Part shown: one piece after another, positions 11,176 through 21,989 of the stretch
How the letters are laid out: each line of letters begins with the position of its first letter
Numbering within the stretch: the first letter of the stretch is position 1
From: Emiliania huxleyi CCMP1516
Lineage: Eukaryota; Haptophyta; Isochrysidales; Noelaerhabdaceae
Length of the DNA stretch: 64,000 nt
Direction of reading: 5' to 3'
NCBI RefSeq assembly: GCF_000372725.1
Contig: NW_005199983.1
Span: 62,289-126,288 of the forward strand
The notes under the pieces: generated by a model
Database searches by the model: none
What the model saw: the letters and a program-made list of their open reading frames with translations, nothing else
Told to the model about the DNA's origin: nothing
Program-made: the position numbers and the translations under genes

Positions 11176-12051
11176 TCAGCAACTGGCGGCGACACAGCGA
11201 TCGACCAAGAGTCCTGAGCCGTCTTCATTCAGCAGGAGCGCAGAGGCGAGGGCTTCCTGCTGCTTGATGTCCACTTGGATGCGCGCCGGCGGCGTGGGTG
11301 TGCCGGGGCCGCTCAGGGCGAGGTGGATCGAGCCGAGGCCGTCGAAAGCGTCCGTCGAAGTCGACAGCAAGACTGTGAAGCAAAGTAGCGCGAACCACTC
11401 GCAAATCGCACCGAACGACTCAGCTGTGCCATTCGCAGAGAGCTGGACTACCAAATGCGGGGCCAGCGCGTGAGAGCCAATCGAAGCAGCGGCAGCGAGA
11501 CAAGCGGCAGCGGCAAAAGCGTTCGTCGACGCCTTGGCGCTCGACGCCGACCAGATCGCATCAAGGACAAAGTAGACGAGGTGGAGCCTAACGCAGCCGG
11601 GACGATGAGAGAGGAAGCGGGAAGTAGGCGTCGGGCTGCGGGCGGCGTCCCACCCAAAAAAGGCACTCGCGGCGAACGAGTGGAGATTAAAGTCCTCGTC
11701 GACGTTGCAGGCGCCTGGTTATACAGCGTGACGTTGCGTGACTGGAGGCGGGACTCCACCCCCGCGCTCGTTCGCCGCAGCACAGGGCGCGCCAACGACG
11801 GCAAGGCCGAAGAGGCCTACGCGGCACGGACGGTGGGTGAGAGTCGCGCCTTCCATGACTGGGACTCGAGGCGCGCAAGCCGGCGAGAGAGATGGCATGC
11901 AGCAGCGCGTTGAGGTAGAGGCCGAAGCCACGCAAGGTGCGGGCGCGAGCGACGTTGGAGAGGAGAAGATGAGACAGCTGCGATGCGGCAGCGAGCAGGG
12001 CGCCCAGGCAGACCATGTAGCGGGAGATGATGTTGGAGGGTGGGCTCACCT
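11176..12051 (-). CDS. Frag1/DRAM/Sfk1-family membrane protein, second copy (5' end unresolved)
   Basis: The translated minus strand gives SPPSNIISRYMVCLGALLAA and a following helix at about 12051-11870. After at least one intron, an exon at about 11705-11176 encodes NVDEDFNLHSFAASAFF, LHLVYFVLDAIWSA and GAICEWFALLCFTVLLS, with a 50-residue hydrophilic tail. These segments line up with the neighbouring copy (12577-13236): [30 protein letters not shown] and [15 protein letters not shown]. The family has six membrane helices and acts in membrane lipid or GPI remodelling and autophagy. The first helix was not found, so the gene is either incompletely read or truncated. Confidence 0.55.
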
Positions 12052-12576
12052 GCGCTCATGGCCAAGGGGAGGACTTGGGGGAGGCATGCGGAGAAGGCCA
12101 GCGGGTGTGAGCAAGTCACCCACATGTCGCAGAGCGTAGGCCAAGCCTATGGAGGCGCCACGGGAGATGTGGGGACGCGGTACGGCGCGCGTGTGCGTCG
12201 AAGAGACCGCGGGGCGGCCGAGCGAGGGTGGATGGTCCCGTCGGCCCAAGACAGGAGAAACGTTGTCGACACCTAGTCAACCGACGGCTATGTGGCGATC
12301 GAAGCGCGCTGCGGCTGCCGCAGGATGTTCGCAGCACCCACCGTCACAGCTACCATTCGCTGCACAATGCGGACAAGCCCCTTTTCGCTCCAAGAGGCGA
12401 GCGGCGACGGAGTGGAGGCGGCGGGGCCGGAGAGGGAGGGGAGCGGGCCCTGGCAGAAGGGGAGCGGGCCGTGGCTGCGAAGGTAGCCGAACGAGAAGTC
12501 GGGGCAGCAGGCCTGGACATGAAGGTCGCACTCTTCTCACCGCGTGGCACTGTGCGCAATCCTTCCACAAGGCAGA

Positions 12577-13236
12577 TCACACCGCAGCGTACATGGGGAA
12601 GAAGAGGATCAGAGCCGCAGCGTCGGACCATTCCAGCAGAGGCACGGCCGGGTTTCGGTCGATCGTGAGAGCCAGATTGCCGGGCAGCCAGCGCGCCTTC
12701 GAGACGAGCGAAGCGACGGCGAGCAGGCTGAGTCCGACACGCGGCGCTTTTCTGGGCAGACTGCACACGGCTTGCACTGCGTAGATGGTCCCGATGCCGA
12801 ATGTAAGGATCGCGGCGATGTTGTGGATGCCCGCAAAGGGACCAACATCGCAAGATGGCACCTTCGAGTCCTCACACACCGCCCCGACCACGCCCATGGT
12901 GACGCAGGAGAAGTGAGTGACCGAGAGAAGAGCGGCCTGGAGGCGCGCGGGAGAGCCTGCGCCGACCCGGGCGTAGTAGAAGGCGGAGTAGACGACGCCG
13001 AGACCGGCCGCGACCATGGAGAGCGTGAGGCGCGACAGATACGTACCCGGTGGGTAGACCCACGTGTCAGAGATCATTGGAAGGAACACTTGGCACTCGT
13101 GTTCACCGACGCATGTCAAGTATGTGGTCCCGATGCACACAGCCAGAAGCGAAGAGAGTAGCAGCGTGAGGTGCGGCACGCTGAGCGTCAGTAGGCGCTC
13201 GGTGGAGAAAGCTGTCGAGTCGTTGGACGACGGCAT
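12577..13236 (-). CDS. Frag1/DRAM/Sfk1-family six-helix membrane protein
   Basis: One exon, ATG 13236 to TGA 12577, 219 residues. Hydrophobic helices are near residues 15-40, 68-90, 102-122, 135-155, 165-185 and 200-219. The family motif [19 protein letters not shown] follows helix 1, and [15 protein letters not shown] forms the last helix, equivalent to the conserved Glu-Trp of Frag1 proteins. It stops directly at the end of helix 6. A GT donor overlaps the stop (GCG|GTGTGA), so a spliced longer tail is possible. Its nearest neighbour downstream on the same strand is a diverged copy, so this is a tandem duplication. Confidence 0.78.
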   Translation of the reverse strand: MPSSNDSTAFSTERLLTLSVPHLTLLLSSLLAVCIGTTYLTCVGEHECQVFLPMISDTWVYPPGTYLSRLTLSMVAAGLGVVYSAFYYARVGAGSPARLQAALLSVTHFSCVTMGVVGAVCEDSKVPSCDVGPFAGIHNIAAILTFGIGTIYAVQAVCSLPRKAPRVGLSLLAVASLVSKARWLPGNLALTIDRNPAVPLLEWSDAAALILFFPMYAAV

Positions 13237-13656
13237 GTTCCCTGTCTGTGTGAGTCAGTGCTACGCGGTGCCGCCCTTGGAGAGGCGAAAGGCCGGTGTG
13301 GCCGGCCGTGCCGAATTGCAACCAGCAAGGGAGAGCTTGATTGTTTTTTCCGCGGTCTCTTTGGAAAGGAGGTTCAGCTTACCTCTTACCTAAAATCCTT
13401 AGGGGGCCGGCTCTGGCCTGAGTGCCGGCCGGAGCTAAGAAACCACGGCGTGGGGTGGGTGAGGGCTGTGGAAAGGCTTAGAAACGGCGGCGTGCCGCGA
13501 AATCCTGTTTTCTTAATGCCCGCAACCCACTGTAGTGAGCATAGTAAAATTCTTTGCCCAGCGCTGAGTCAGAAGGCCCCCCCATGTCTCGGCGCAACGA
13601 CTGTCCCTCGCCTGGACTCCACTCCCCACCCTGCGCCTGCCTGCACGCAGGCTATA
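13237..13656. other. Upstream region of the cyclophilin and Frag1-like genes
   Basis: Head-to-head intergenic space. The ccggccggagctaagaaacc stretch near 13430 weakly resembles the dispersed repeat at 500 and 29740. No coding evidence. Confidence 0.45.
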
Positions 13657-14614
13657 ATGTGGGCTGCTCTCTCCACGCTCCTCGCCCTTGGCGCCGGCTC
13701 CTCGTCTGGACCAAAGGTGACGCACAAAGTGTACTTTGACATCACAATCGGTGGTGAGCCGGCTGGGCGGATCGTGATGGGCCTGTACGGCAAGACGGTG
13801 CCCAAGACTGTCGAGAACTGTGCGCCGGATGCCCGCCTCTCTGCCGCCGCGGTGGCGCTTATGACGCCCCGCCCGCCCCGCCGCCCTGCCGTCAGTCCGC
13901 GCCCTCGCGACCGGCGAGAAGGGGATGGGCAAGAGCGGCAAGCCGCTCGCCTTCAAGGGGTCCAAGTTCCACCGCGTGATCCCCAACTTCATGCTGCAGG
14001 GCGGCGACTTCACGCGTGGCGACGGCACCGGCGGCGAGTCGGTGAGCCTGCGGCCACGCCGGACGCTCGCCACCCGCCCGCTCTACCACCACGCTGGACG
14101 CTCTCGCCACCCCCCCGCTCCGCCCGGCCCACTGCGGACCGGCGTCTGTCCCGTGCTCAGATTTACGGCGAGAAGTTTGCCGACGAGAACTTCAAGCTGA
14201 AGCACACCGGCCCGGGCATCCTCTCGATGGCCAACGCCGGCCCGGGCACCAACGGCTCCCAGTTCTTCATCTGCACCGTCAAGACGGCGTGGCTGGACGG
14301 CAAGCACGTCGTCTTTGGCAAGGCGCACACACGCGCACACGCGCACACGCGCACGCGCCCGTCCCTGTGGCACATGGCAGCGTGGCGCCGTCCCTGTGGC
14401 ACATGGCAGCGTGGCAGCGCTGCCCGGGCGTCGCGCTGCGAGAGGTGAGCCGGCCTCTCCTGGTCCCTGCCCCTCGCAGGTGCTCGAGGGTATGGACATC
14501 GTCAAGAAGGTCGAGGGGGTCGGCTCGCCCTCGGGCAAGACGTCCAAGGAGGTTCTCATCGCCGACTCTGGCGAGCTCGAGGTGACCGCCGACGCGCCAG
14601 CCGAGGAGCTCTAG
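13657..14614 (+). CDS. Cyclophilin-type peptidyl-prolyl cis-trans isomerase, secretory or organellar
   Basis: Four exons (13657-13819, 13896-14041, 14161-14322, 14480-14614) join to 201 residues. [18 protein letters not shown] is a short signal-like leader. The catalytic core is intact: [15 protein letters not shown] (Arg, Phe, Met, Gln), [17 protein letters not shown], and [14 protein letters not shown] with the Trp needed for cyclosporin binding. It catalyses proline isomerisation during folding. Introns 1 and 2 are GT-AG. Intron 3 starts GC (AAG|GCGCAC) and contains a doubled 23-bp stretch built on ccctgtggcacatggcagc. The domain is full length and the C-terminus ends EEL rather than a standard KDEL, so the compartment is uncertain. 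Confidence 0.92.
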
Positions 14615-15107
14615 CCTCTGGTGGTGGCGCGCACCGCCAGCGTCACACTGTGCCTCTGTGCGACGCGGGACAACTCACAGCGCCACGTCACGTCGTGGCG
14701 CACACACCGCTTGTGTTCCTACATCTCTCAAGTCTTATCGAACGAACCGCACAGCCAGCGGGGCGCACACAGCGCCCCAGGCCCCACAGGGTGCCAGGGA
14801 GCGAGCGCGCTGAGAGCCGCGACGCGCGACGTGTCTCGAAAACACAAAACTCTCGCGGCCCGTGTCCGTGTGCGCGTGCGCGGGCTGCGCGCGCCGGGAG
14901 GGGGGAGGTCCAGGTCGCACGGCACAAGCCACAAGGGTCAACGCGGAGGGAGGCGTGGGGGAGGGGCGCGGGGGGGCGGGAGAGACGAGAGTGGAGATCC
15001 TTCGTTTTTCTCTTTGACTTCGTTGTGTGTGGCGGGCGGTTGATCACATACAAGCTTATTGCACATGAACATGAACATGGCTCACTGGGAAGCGACTCCG
15101 AGTACAC
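14615..15107. other. Intergenic region between convergent cyclophilin and RRF genes
   Basis: No gene seen. Contains a short hexamer run (catgaacatgaacatg) near 15063. Confidence 0.6.
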
Positions 15108-15818
15108 TCAGATTGTCATCAGATCCTCCTCCTTCTTCCCGAGTTCCGTCTCGACCTTGGCCATGAAGCGCTCGACGAGCCGCTCGACGTCCTTCTCCGC
15201 GCGCTTCACCTCGTCCTTCGAGGGCAGCGCCTTGGCCTTCTTCATCGCCTTTTGCCGCGTGCCGCGAAGCGCCTGCCGCGCCTCCTCGGCCGCCCGCTTG
15301 ACCTCCTTCCGCAGCGCCTCTCGCGCCTCCTGCGTTGGCCGCGGGAGCGCCACCTTGACCGCCTTGCCAACCACCTCCGGCGCCAGCCCCAGCTCCGACG
15401 CCTCGATGCCCTTGACGACGGCGGCGACGTTCGCCGCGTCGAACACCGACACCTGCAGCGTGCGCGGCGTCGGGGCGAGCACTTTGGCCACCGAAGAGAG
15501 CGGAGCGCCGCCCGTCGCCAGCGTGAGCTGGAGCGACTCCAGCATCGCAGGCGTCGCGCGCCCAGCCTGCAGCCCCAGGAACTCGCGCTGCAGGATGCCG
15601 ACCGACCTCTCCAGCTGCGCCTCGAGCCGCTCCAAGTCGATCCCGCTCGCCGACCCGTCGCCGTCCGGCTCCGGGTCGACCGCGGCCGCAGTTTTTGCCT
15701 TCCCCTTCCCCTTGTCCTTGGCTTTCTTGGCGAGGCCTCGCGTGAGTAACCGCCCTCGCTCGCGCAGCGGCGAGACGAGCGGCGATTGCGGGAGAGCCAC
15801 TCGGCGCAGCAAGAACAT
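15108..15818 (-). CDS. frr: Organellar ribosome recycling factor
   Basis: Single exon of 236 residues from ATG 15818. The first 35 residues (MFLLRRVALPQSPLVSPLRE...) are Arg-rich and lack acids, as in a mitochondrial or plastid transit peptide, followed by a Lys-rich linker. The RRF domain then starts at LERLEAQLERSVGILQREF and shows the typical GLQAGRATPAMLESLQL, VFDAANVAAVVKGIEASELG, KVALPRPTQEAREALRKEV and a Lys-rich helical end. RRF with EF-G splits the post-termination ribosome. A longer open frame starts at 15956, but its extra 46 residues look unlike a presequence. The start chosen also sits just below a T-rich motif on this strand. Confidence 0.88.
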   Translation of the reverse strand: MFLLRRVALPQSPLVSPLRERGRLLTRGLAKKAKDKGKGKAKTAAAVDPEPDGDGSASGIDLERLEAQLERSVGILQREFLGLQAGRATPAMLESLQLTLATGGAPLSSVAKVLAPTPRTLQVSVFDAANVAAVVKGIEASELGLAPEVVGKAVKVALPRPTQEAREALRKEVKRAAEEARQALRGTRQKAMKKAKALPSKDEVKRAEKDVERLVERFMAKVETELGKKEEDLMTI

Positions 15819-15825
15819 TTCTCGC

Positions 15826-15840
15826 AAAGAAAAGAATTTT
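15826..15840 (-). promoter_or_regulatory. T-rich motif upstream of RRF
   Basis: Read on the minus strand this is AAAATTCTTTTCTTT, 8 bp before the RRF start, in a GC-rich surround. It matches the T-tract class seen before other starts. Confidence 0.35.
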
Positions 15841-17779
15841 ACAAGGTTTTCGTGCCTTCCTCCCATCCCTCGGACGCCGCCGCGCCTCGCGGGGCTCGCG
15901 GGGTCGCTGTTGACCACCTCGCGACCGTGCTTGGCAGCGAGAAAGCGAGCGCACACTCATAGTCCGTCCCCTCCAGCGGGCTGCGGCTGGGAGGGACGGC
16001 AAACCCGTTGTGGGCACCAAACCCGTTGTAGACAAGTGGACGCGAGCGCCGGCTCTGCAGCGGGGTGGGGCGGGCGAGAGCGGGGCACGGCAATCAAGGT
16101 TCGAGGCCCAACTGCCGGCGCATCTCGGCGCATCTCGGAGTGAGGCACAGGCCTGCGGACCACCAACCATGTCATCGAAGGCGAGGACACAGCAGTGGTG
16201 GCCGGGACCGCGCTCGAGGTATGCGTGCCTGCGTCATCCGGAATGCGACCCGAGATGACCCGAGATGACCCGAGATGCGCCGGGGATTAGCCGGGGATTA
16301 GCCGGGCCCGCGCTCGAGGGACGCGCGCCTCAGACGGAAGTGCGTGGGCGTGACACGAATGGCGTGAAAGCCCCCCGGACGAGGGGCGCGCGCCGTTGGG
16401 CGCGCGATGTGGTTGCACTCGGTGGCTCCCGGCGACTCCCGGCGGCTCCCGGCGACTCTCGGCTAGTCTCGCCGCTTCGGGCGTGCGATGTGGTAGCCCG
16501 TGGTGAGGACCTGGCCGTGACCAAGCCAAGGTACGCGCGGCGGCGGGCGACGGCGGGGACGGAGACGACGAGCGCGGTGCTGTCGCGCTCCCCGTACGCG
16601 TCGACCCCGACAACCTCGATCAAACAACACTCTGCCTTGGTACAGCCAGGGAGAGCGACGTGCAACTAATCCCTCCTCAGGCGAGAGTCTGCGGGGCTCA
16701 CGAGCCGAGTCTCAGCCACACGCCCCTCGCGCCTATGATAGTCCCCAGCAGCTCACCGATGGAGCTTGCGCCGCGGCTCAATCCACAGGCGCAGCAGCAT
16801 TGCGACGCATTCTCCAAGCACGGCCTCTGGCGTTGCGAGTGCACAGAGAGCGAGCAATAGTCGACCAAAGCACTGATCTGTGGGCAGCGGATCTCCATGG
16901 CGGTCGCGCCCAGAGAAAGGACAACCGCGGGCCTCGGATGCTCGCCCGGATGCGGACCCGCCGTGTGAGTTGCAGACCCGGAGGAGGCCGACCCGGCTCA
17001 CCCCCAGAGAGGCCATGCCCAGGGTCAGGCATAAAAGGGGGGTGTTTCCGTCCGTCCTCTTTCCTCGTGTAAACTGCTGTATTGCTATTGGAGATCGAGC
17101 TTCTTGACCCGTGATCCCCCCTTTCGTTCTCTGTTTTCTTTCTTTCTTCAAGGCCGTGAACCAGAAATCGATTCGCCAGTTCAGGCTGGTGCCCCACAAA
17201 AGTTTTTTCTTTTTCACGGCACAGCTCTGACCTCTCATCCCCTACCTGCTAGCAGGGTGGGATCATCCTGACCGCGCAAGATATAAAGGGTGTCCTTAAG
17301 CCTTAAGGGCTCTGTCTGCTCGCAAGGCGCCCGCGTCGCAGACGCGGTACCATTGACAAATCTGCAATATACCCCCACACGAGCAAATAGCAAAATCCGA
17401 ATACCGTGCACGAACTGCGTGATGTGCGCCGGGCAAGCCTTCAGCTGGTGCCACATTACGTAAAATTGAAGCCAAGAACGTCCGCCAAATCCGTGCTTTC
17501 GTGCTTTCGGAGCAACTGAGGGAAAGCCGCTGATCGAGCCCAGCGTGCCCGCGGCCGCGTCCCGCGCAGCACCGCCGCTGGGGACGACACGCTGCGGAAT
17601 CGGATCGAGCCCATGCACCGGGCAAAGAAGGACGCTGCAGAAGCGGTTGGAGAGGCAGCCGGCGTCTGCCGTCACAACGAGTCCCAGCGCTGGTTGGACA
17701 TGCGCGTCGGCTCGCCCGAGGACTGCCGAGCTCTGCAACCGAGGAGAGTGAGGGTGCGCCTCCCCTCACTGCTGGCCTG
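15841..17779. other. Unresolved region; possible minus-strand gene at about 16330-17238
   Basis: Two minus-strand frames look protein-like: GRLLLALCALATPEAVLGEC within 16753-17238, and CCLIEVVGVDAYGERDSTAL with ALVVSVPAVARRRAYLGLVT within 16330-16665. A GT donor lies at about 16762, and the second segment could begin after an AG at about 16670, but the phases do not match. I therefore cannot join them. Short tandem repeats of the intron-filler type (cccgagatga at 16250-16275; ctcccggcga at 16430-16460) also occur. No family recognised. Confidence 0.3.
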
Positions 17780-17914
17780 GCTGCGCACCGCCCCACAAAG
17801 CACCCCCTCGAGCATCTCTACAAGTACAAGTGCAAGGGCGACCTTCTCCAAGTCGTCAACGCGCCCGGCGGCTCCGGCAAGACTTTAGCCTTGGCCACCC
17901 TCCTTGCGGAGTAG
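17780..17914 (+). pseudogene. Fragment with a Walker A motif (helicase-like)
   Basis: A short frame encodes KHPLEHLYKYKCKGDLLQVV and then NAPGGSGKTLALATLLAE before a stop. The P-loop GGSGKT preceded by a hydrophobic strand resembles PIF1-type or other SF1 helicases carried by mobile elements. Nothing recognisable lies downstream in any frame, so this is probably a relic. Confidence 0.4.
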
Positions 17915-19224
17915 GAGGAGATCCGCTCTCGGTCGGCAACGTGGCAGCTAGTCGAGGGACTCGGTAGTTGTGACCCCCCTGAGTGAGGACAGGAGAGAGA
18001 GAGCTTTTGTGGTGCTGGGCGTGTACGCAATAACGGGACAGGGTGCTTGTTCTCTCCATCTCCCCTTCTAGCTCTTAGCATGAGCTGCGCCCTGTGTCCG
18101 ACCCCTTTTGCGCAGCAACACCTTAAACTTTTAGGCCCTCCAAATTCGGGTCGGACGGAGCGTAGCGGAGTGGGCCCCGAGTTTGAAAAGGGCGACGGAC
18201 GCCTCTGGGGGGAGGCGAGGGCCCTAGAGGGCATCCATGCGGGGGGGAGATGGGGTCCCATGGCCCGCCGCAGGCGCCGATTTTTTCGGGATTTTTTTCT
18301 TTTTTGCGCGATTTTTTACTTGTTTTCATGGGAATTCGCTGTACTTGCGGCCATGCTATCACGCCTTGCGACAGCCTGTCGGCGCTGCTGACCGTGCCCT
18401 GCTGCGCAATTGACCACCTGCATAGCTCGCGGCCTTAGTATCCACCATTCAGTGACGACCTGATCGTACGGCCAGTAGGAAGCAAGGTGTCCTTCCAGCG
18501 CGTGCACGCTTCTGACGCAATGCGCGTCACAAACTGCCTCGGCGACTGGCTGCTGGCACTCTCGAGGCTATGCCTACACAGCCTCGCGCGCATGGGCAGT
18601 CATACAAGAGGGACCATGCACTTTCTCAGGAGAGCGCCGGTGCCTCTCTCTTGGACCGGCAAACTTGGTGGTCTCGTGTCACCAATGTGGGACCAGTGCA
18701 GCATCGCGCCATCGACAGCTCTGAACTGCGCCTCACCACTGACCGGGAAGGCCGCCAAGTGGGCCAGCACAGGTCGCACATTGTGGCAGCAGTCAGCAGT
18801 GCATGTCTGATAGCTAGAGCAGCAGCGTCAGGGTCGCAGGGTCGGATCGTGTCAAGCCTCTCGCCCGGCCGGCCGCGTGCAGACGTCGGCCTGTCTGCTG
18901 TCTGGAGTGATCTGTCGGCGGTCAGTACGACCGATCAGGTCGGAGTTTTCTGATGGTTGGAGGGTCTATCTGTATGTACTCCTCGAGATCTCTCCAAATC
19001 TGCCCTCTGATTAACCTAGCTTAATCGGGAAGTCGGTGCTAGCGGAGACTAGCGGAGCCGGAGCCCCGTTTCCGCACTGCTGCGCGGCGCACGGTGCCTC
19101 CGGGGGCCCCCGCCTCCCCCCAGAGACGGACGCTTGCGTCCTAGCCTCCAACAACGCCTCCCCGGCGCAGAGGGGCCCCCGGAGGGATGCTCAACCGCTC
19201 CACGCCACGCCGCTTGCGGCGGTC
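17915..19224. other. Gene-poor stretch
   Basis: No supported gene. 18280-18330 is T-rich (ttttttcgggatttttttc). Scattered open frames have no family features. Confidence 0.5.
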
Positions 19225-19410
19225 CTATTCCCAGAAAGAAAGAAAGAAAGAAAACAGACAACCCAAGGGAGGGATGGGAGGACGGCACGCCGCCACCACA
19301 CAGGGATTTTAAGGAGAGGTGTGTGGTGCGCTAGCCGTCGCCCACCCTAGGGAGTCTGCCTCTTCCTATCTCTCTTCGCAGTCTCTCGCCGCTTCTCGCT
19401 GCAACCTTCA
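19225..19410 (+). mobile_element. Dispersed element, plus orientation
   Basis: Second copy of the family at 6368-6553 (opposite orientation). It begins with an agaaagaaagaaag run, then gggagggatgggaggacggc, the ccaccacacagggattttaa core, gcgctagccgtcgcccaccc and cctcttcctatctctcttcg. It ends about 75-95 bp before the start of the next gene. Confidence 0.7.
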
Positions 19411-19442
19411 TGTCTTGTTCCCAGCTCCGCTAGCCGCGCTTA

Positions 19443-19452
19443 TTTTCTTTTT
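19443..19452 (+). promoter_or_regulatory. T-tract upstream of the gene at 19484
   Basis: TTTTCTTTTT, 31 bp before the start codon, followed by cacggcacagctc. The same ctttttcacggcacagctc string occurs at about 17208-17227 without a recognised gene after it. Confidence 0.45.
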
Positions 19453-19483
19453 CACGGCACAGCTCGCAGCGCTCTCCACACAC

Positions 19484-19991
19484 ATGAGTCTCTCGATCCT
19501 CACCTCGGCCCTCGGCCTCAACATCGGCGCGACCATCGCTGTTGCGAACTCGCGTGCCGCTGTTTCGATGGCTGAGATCGGTGACACCAAGGTCGCCTTC
19601 TCGAACGTGGCGCGGGAGTGGCGGTGAGGCCTCCGCACGACATCAGCACGGCTGCCGTCCCCGCTCTCCACATCCGTCGCCGCTCTCCAGGTGCAAGTAC
19701 TCGCCGGGCGAGAGCGGCGGGCCTGGCGACTCAAAGTCGCTCGCCGCGTGCCAGGAGCTGCTTACCGAGTTCCTGCCCCGCATCAAAGCACTGCCCAAGG
19801 CCTCGGTGACGCGGCAGGTCTGCGGCGGCTGCCTCGACTTCAAGGTGTCGATCGTCCAGCCGCTCGACGAGCACGGAGAGTGGGCTGGCGCCGACTACAA
19901 CCCGCTCGAGGAGGAGTTCCTTGCGAAGCTCAAGGACATCGACGGCGTCTCGCAGGTCGAGACTCAGGAGATCACCTTCGAGGCGCTCTAG
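19484..19991 (+). CDS. Conserved algal protein of unknown function, possibly plastid-targeted
   Basis: Two exons (19484-19623 and 19691-19991) joined through CG|G give 146 residues and preserve the frame. The N-terminus MSLSILTSALGLNIGATIAV is a plausible targeting sequence. The mature part contains AREWRCKYS, ELLTEFLPRIKAL, VCGGCLDFKVSIVQPLDEHG and LAKLKDIDGVSQVETQEIT. The CGGCLDFKV segment seems to recur in small conserved algal proteins, but I cannot name the family with certainty. The compact GT-AG intron lacks the duplications seen in the long genes. Confidence 0.72.
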
Positions 19992-21171
19992 GCTTTTTCG
20001 CGCTGGCATGTGAGGCCGCGACTCGCGTGTTGCGTGGCCGTGTGTTGAGAGGCGCCGGGCACGCCACGTGGTCGCTACGGGCCATCGTGTTTTGATCTCT
20101 CGGTGAGTGGGCGCCCGCCCGCCGCATCTGAGGGGGTCGCGCGGGCCCTTGGCCCAGCCCCCCCAATTTTATCGAATTTATTTCAAAATCTGCAGGCGCG
20201 GAGCGCCTGCGAAAATTTTGGAGAAATTTGCGGTCGGGCCCCTGATTTTCATCAAGATCTTTCAAATTGCTCGTGGCTTGGGCACACCTCTGGTGGTGCA
20301 GCGCACTCTGCGCAGCGCCACCGGCGGTGCGTCGGAGTGGCGGCCGCCACTCGCGTGGTGCGTTGCGGCCTCCCCGGAGAGCCCCCGTCACCACCGGCGG
20401 CCGCCTCAACTCCCCGAGCGGTGCCGGCTGGACCCCGGCACGCACGGCATTTCCTGCGCCCGCGCAGAGGGCCACAGCCCCTGGGCTAGCTGGTGGCGTA
20501 TACCCACCTCAAGGCCGGCGGGGCGCGCACGCGCCGGCGATGGACAACGCCACCGGCTCAAGGGCTCGCACTCTCCTCACCACCGCGCGCGCGCTGCAGC
20601 AGGAGTACCGCATGCCGCAATGCGACATCATGCCGCGCTGCGACAAGATGCCGCAGCTGCACCGCTTCTCCTGGACAGCCATCGAGTACTCGATGGTCCA
20701 CTCCGAGGGCGCGCGGTCAGCACCGCGCCGGATCTCTTCTGAGAGCCGGCGCGGATCGCGGATGCGACTCAAGGCTCCGCCGGCGGATCTGTGGCCTGGC
20801 GCCTGCCAGACTGCGGGTCCAAATACCCCGGCGCTCGCGCGCGCCACCGCCCCCGGCGCGGGGTGGGATATCAGTTCGTGAGTCCTGTGTCCCCGTCCCT
20901 GTGCTCCACCTTCTTCTCCCGTGTCAGTCCCTGAGAACCCCACTATACAGCGCCACCTCGTGAGCTGTTCTGTGAGCTGTGTGCTGTGTGTCCAGCAGTC
21001 CGGACCCGGTGCTACGGCCGGTGACAGTGTGCCTCGTGTCGGCTCCCGAGCCAATCGTGTGCAGCGTGTGTGCGTGTGGGCCCGTCCTCCATGCTTGGAG
21101 GTGTGTAAGACTGACTGACTGACTTTCAAATTGCGGTGTGGAGTTGGGGGTCCGGTCCAGGTCCGGTCGGG
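19992..21171. other. Non-coding or unresolved region before the telomeric block
   Basis: No gene supported. 20160-20260 is AT-richer (aattttatcgaatttatttc) and has sequence similar in style to 22440-22560. A frame at 20540-20880 is open but unlike any protein I know. Confidence 0.45.
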
Positions 21172-21536
21172 TTCGGCGTTCGGGTTAGGGTTAGGGTTAC
21201 GGTTAGGGTTAGCAAGGGTTAGGGTTAGGGTTAGGGTTGGGTTAGCTTAGGGTTAAAATTAGTCTTGTTGTGTCTGTATATGCCAGCGTTGCAGGGTTCT
21301 GCGCTGAGGTCTGGCCCCAGCGCCGACGAGTAAGATTCAGCCCCGTACGCTGACCTAGGGTTAGGGTTAGGGTGTTAGGGCTAGGGTTAGGGTTAGGGTT
21401 AGGGTTAGGGTTAGGGTTAGGGTTAGGGTTCGGGTTAGTCTTGTTGTGTCTATATGCCAGCGTTGCAGAGTTCTGCGCTGGGATCTGGCCCCAGCGCCGA
21501 CGAGTAAGACTCAGCCCCGCACGCCGACCCCACACC
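21172..21536 (+). repeat. Interstitial telomeric repeats with a duplicated about 110-bp subtelomeric unit
   Basis: Two (TTAGGG)n tracts, 21182-21256 (degenerate) and 21356-21440 (about 12 near-perfect units), each followed by the same about 110-bp unit. The unit begins ttagtcttgttgtgtct and ends near cgacgagtaaga, at about 21261-21345 and 21437-21520. All repeats read TTAGGG on the plus strand. The block is internal, with genes on both sides. Confidence 0.9.
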
Positions 21537-21945
21537 AAATGCCGCCTCAGGGTGCCAGCCACCTCTTACACGCGGCCGGCGCCCTCTCGCGGCAAAAGGG
21601 TCAAGCGAGCGGGAGAGTCGCGATGTCTGCGCACCCGCGCACCCGCGTGCCGATGGGCGGCACACGCGGCTGAGAGAGGCCCTGTCACGCCGCCAGTAGC
21701 GTTCCGCACTCCCCACGCCACCAAATGCCGCCTCAGGGCGCCAGCCACCTCTTACACGCGGCCGGCGCCCTCTCGCGGCAAAAGGGTCGAGCGAGCGGGC
21801 AGAGTCGCGATGTCTGCGCACCCGCGTGCCGATGGGCGGCACACGCGGCCGAGAGAGGCCCTGTCACGCCGCCAGTAGCGTTCCGCACTCCTCACGCCAC
21901 CAAATGCCGCCTCAGGGCGCCAGCCACCTCTTACGAGCGGGAGCG
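21537..21945 (+). repeat. Tandem about 185-bp satellite, about 2.2 copies
   Basis: The unit starts at ccaaatgccgcctcagggc (21537, 21721 and a partial third from 21900) and runs through ctctcgcggcaaaagggtc and gcgttccgcactcc. Copies are about 95 percent alike by eye. It directly follows the telomeric block, as a subtelomeric satellite would. Confidence 0.85.
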
Positions 21946-21989
21946 CGGGTGCCGCGTATAGTCCGTTTCCGGTGGCCACTACCGGGCTC

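Noticed and set aside
14650-16143. 497-residue plus-strand frame over the RRF gene
   Set aside because: Antisense of a well-conserved ribosome recycling factor.
20107-20881. Overlapping plus-strand frames of about 200 residues
   Set aside because: No domain, unusual composition, and several equally long frames overlap, as expected by chance in GC-rich DNA.
21372-21562. Gly-Leu repeat peptides from the telomeric tracts
   Set aside because: Any frame through (TTAGGG)n gives dipeptide repeats; not a gene.
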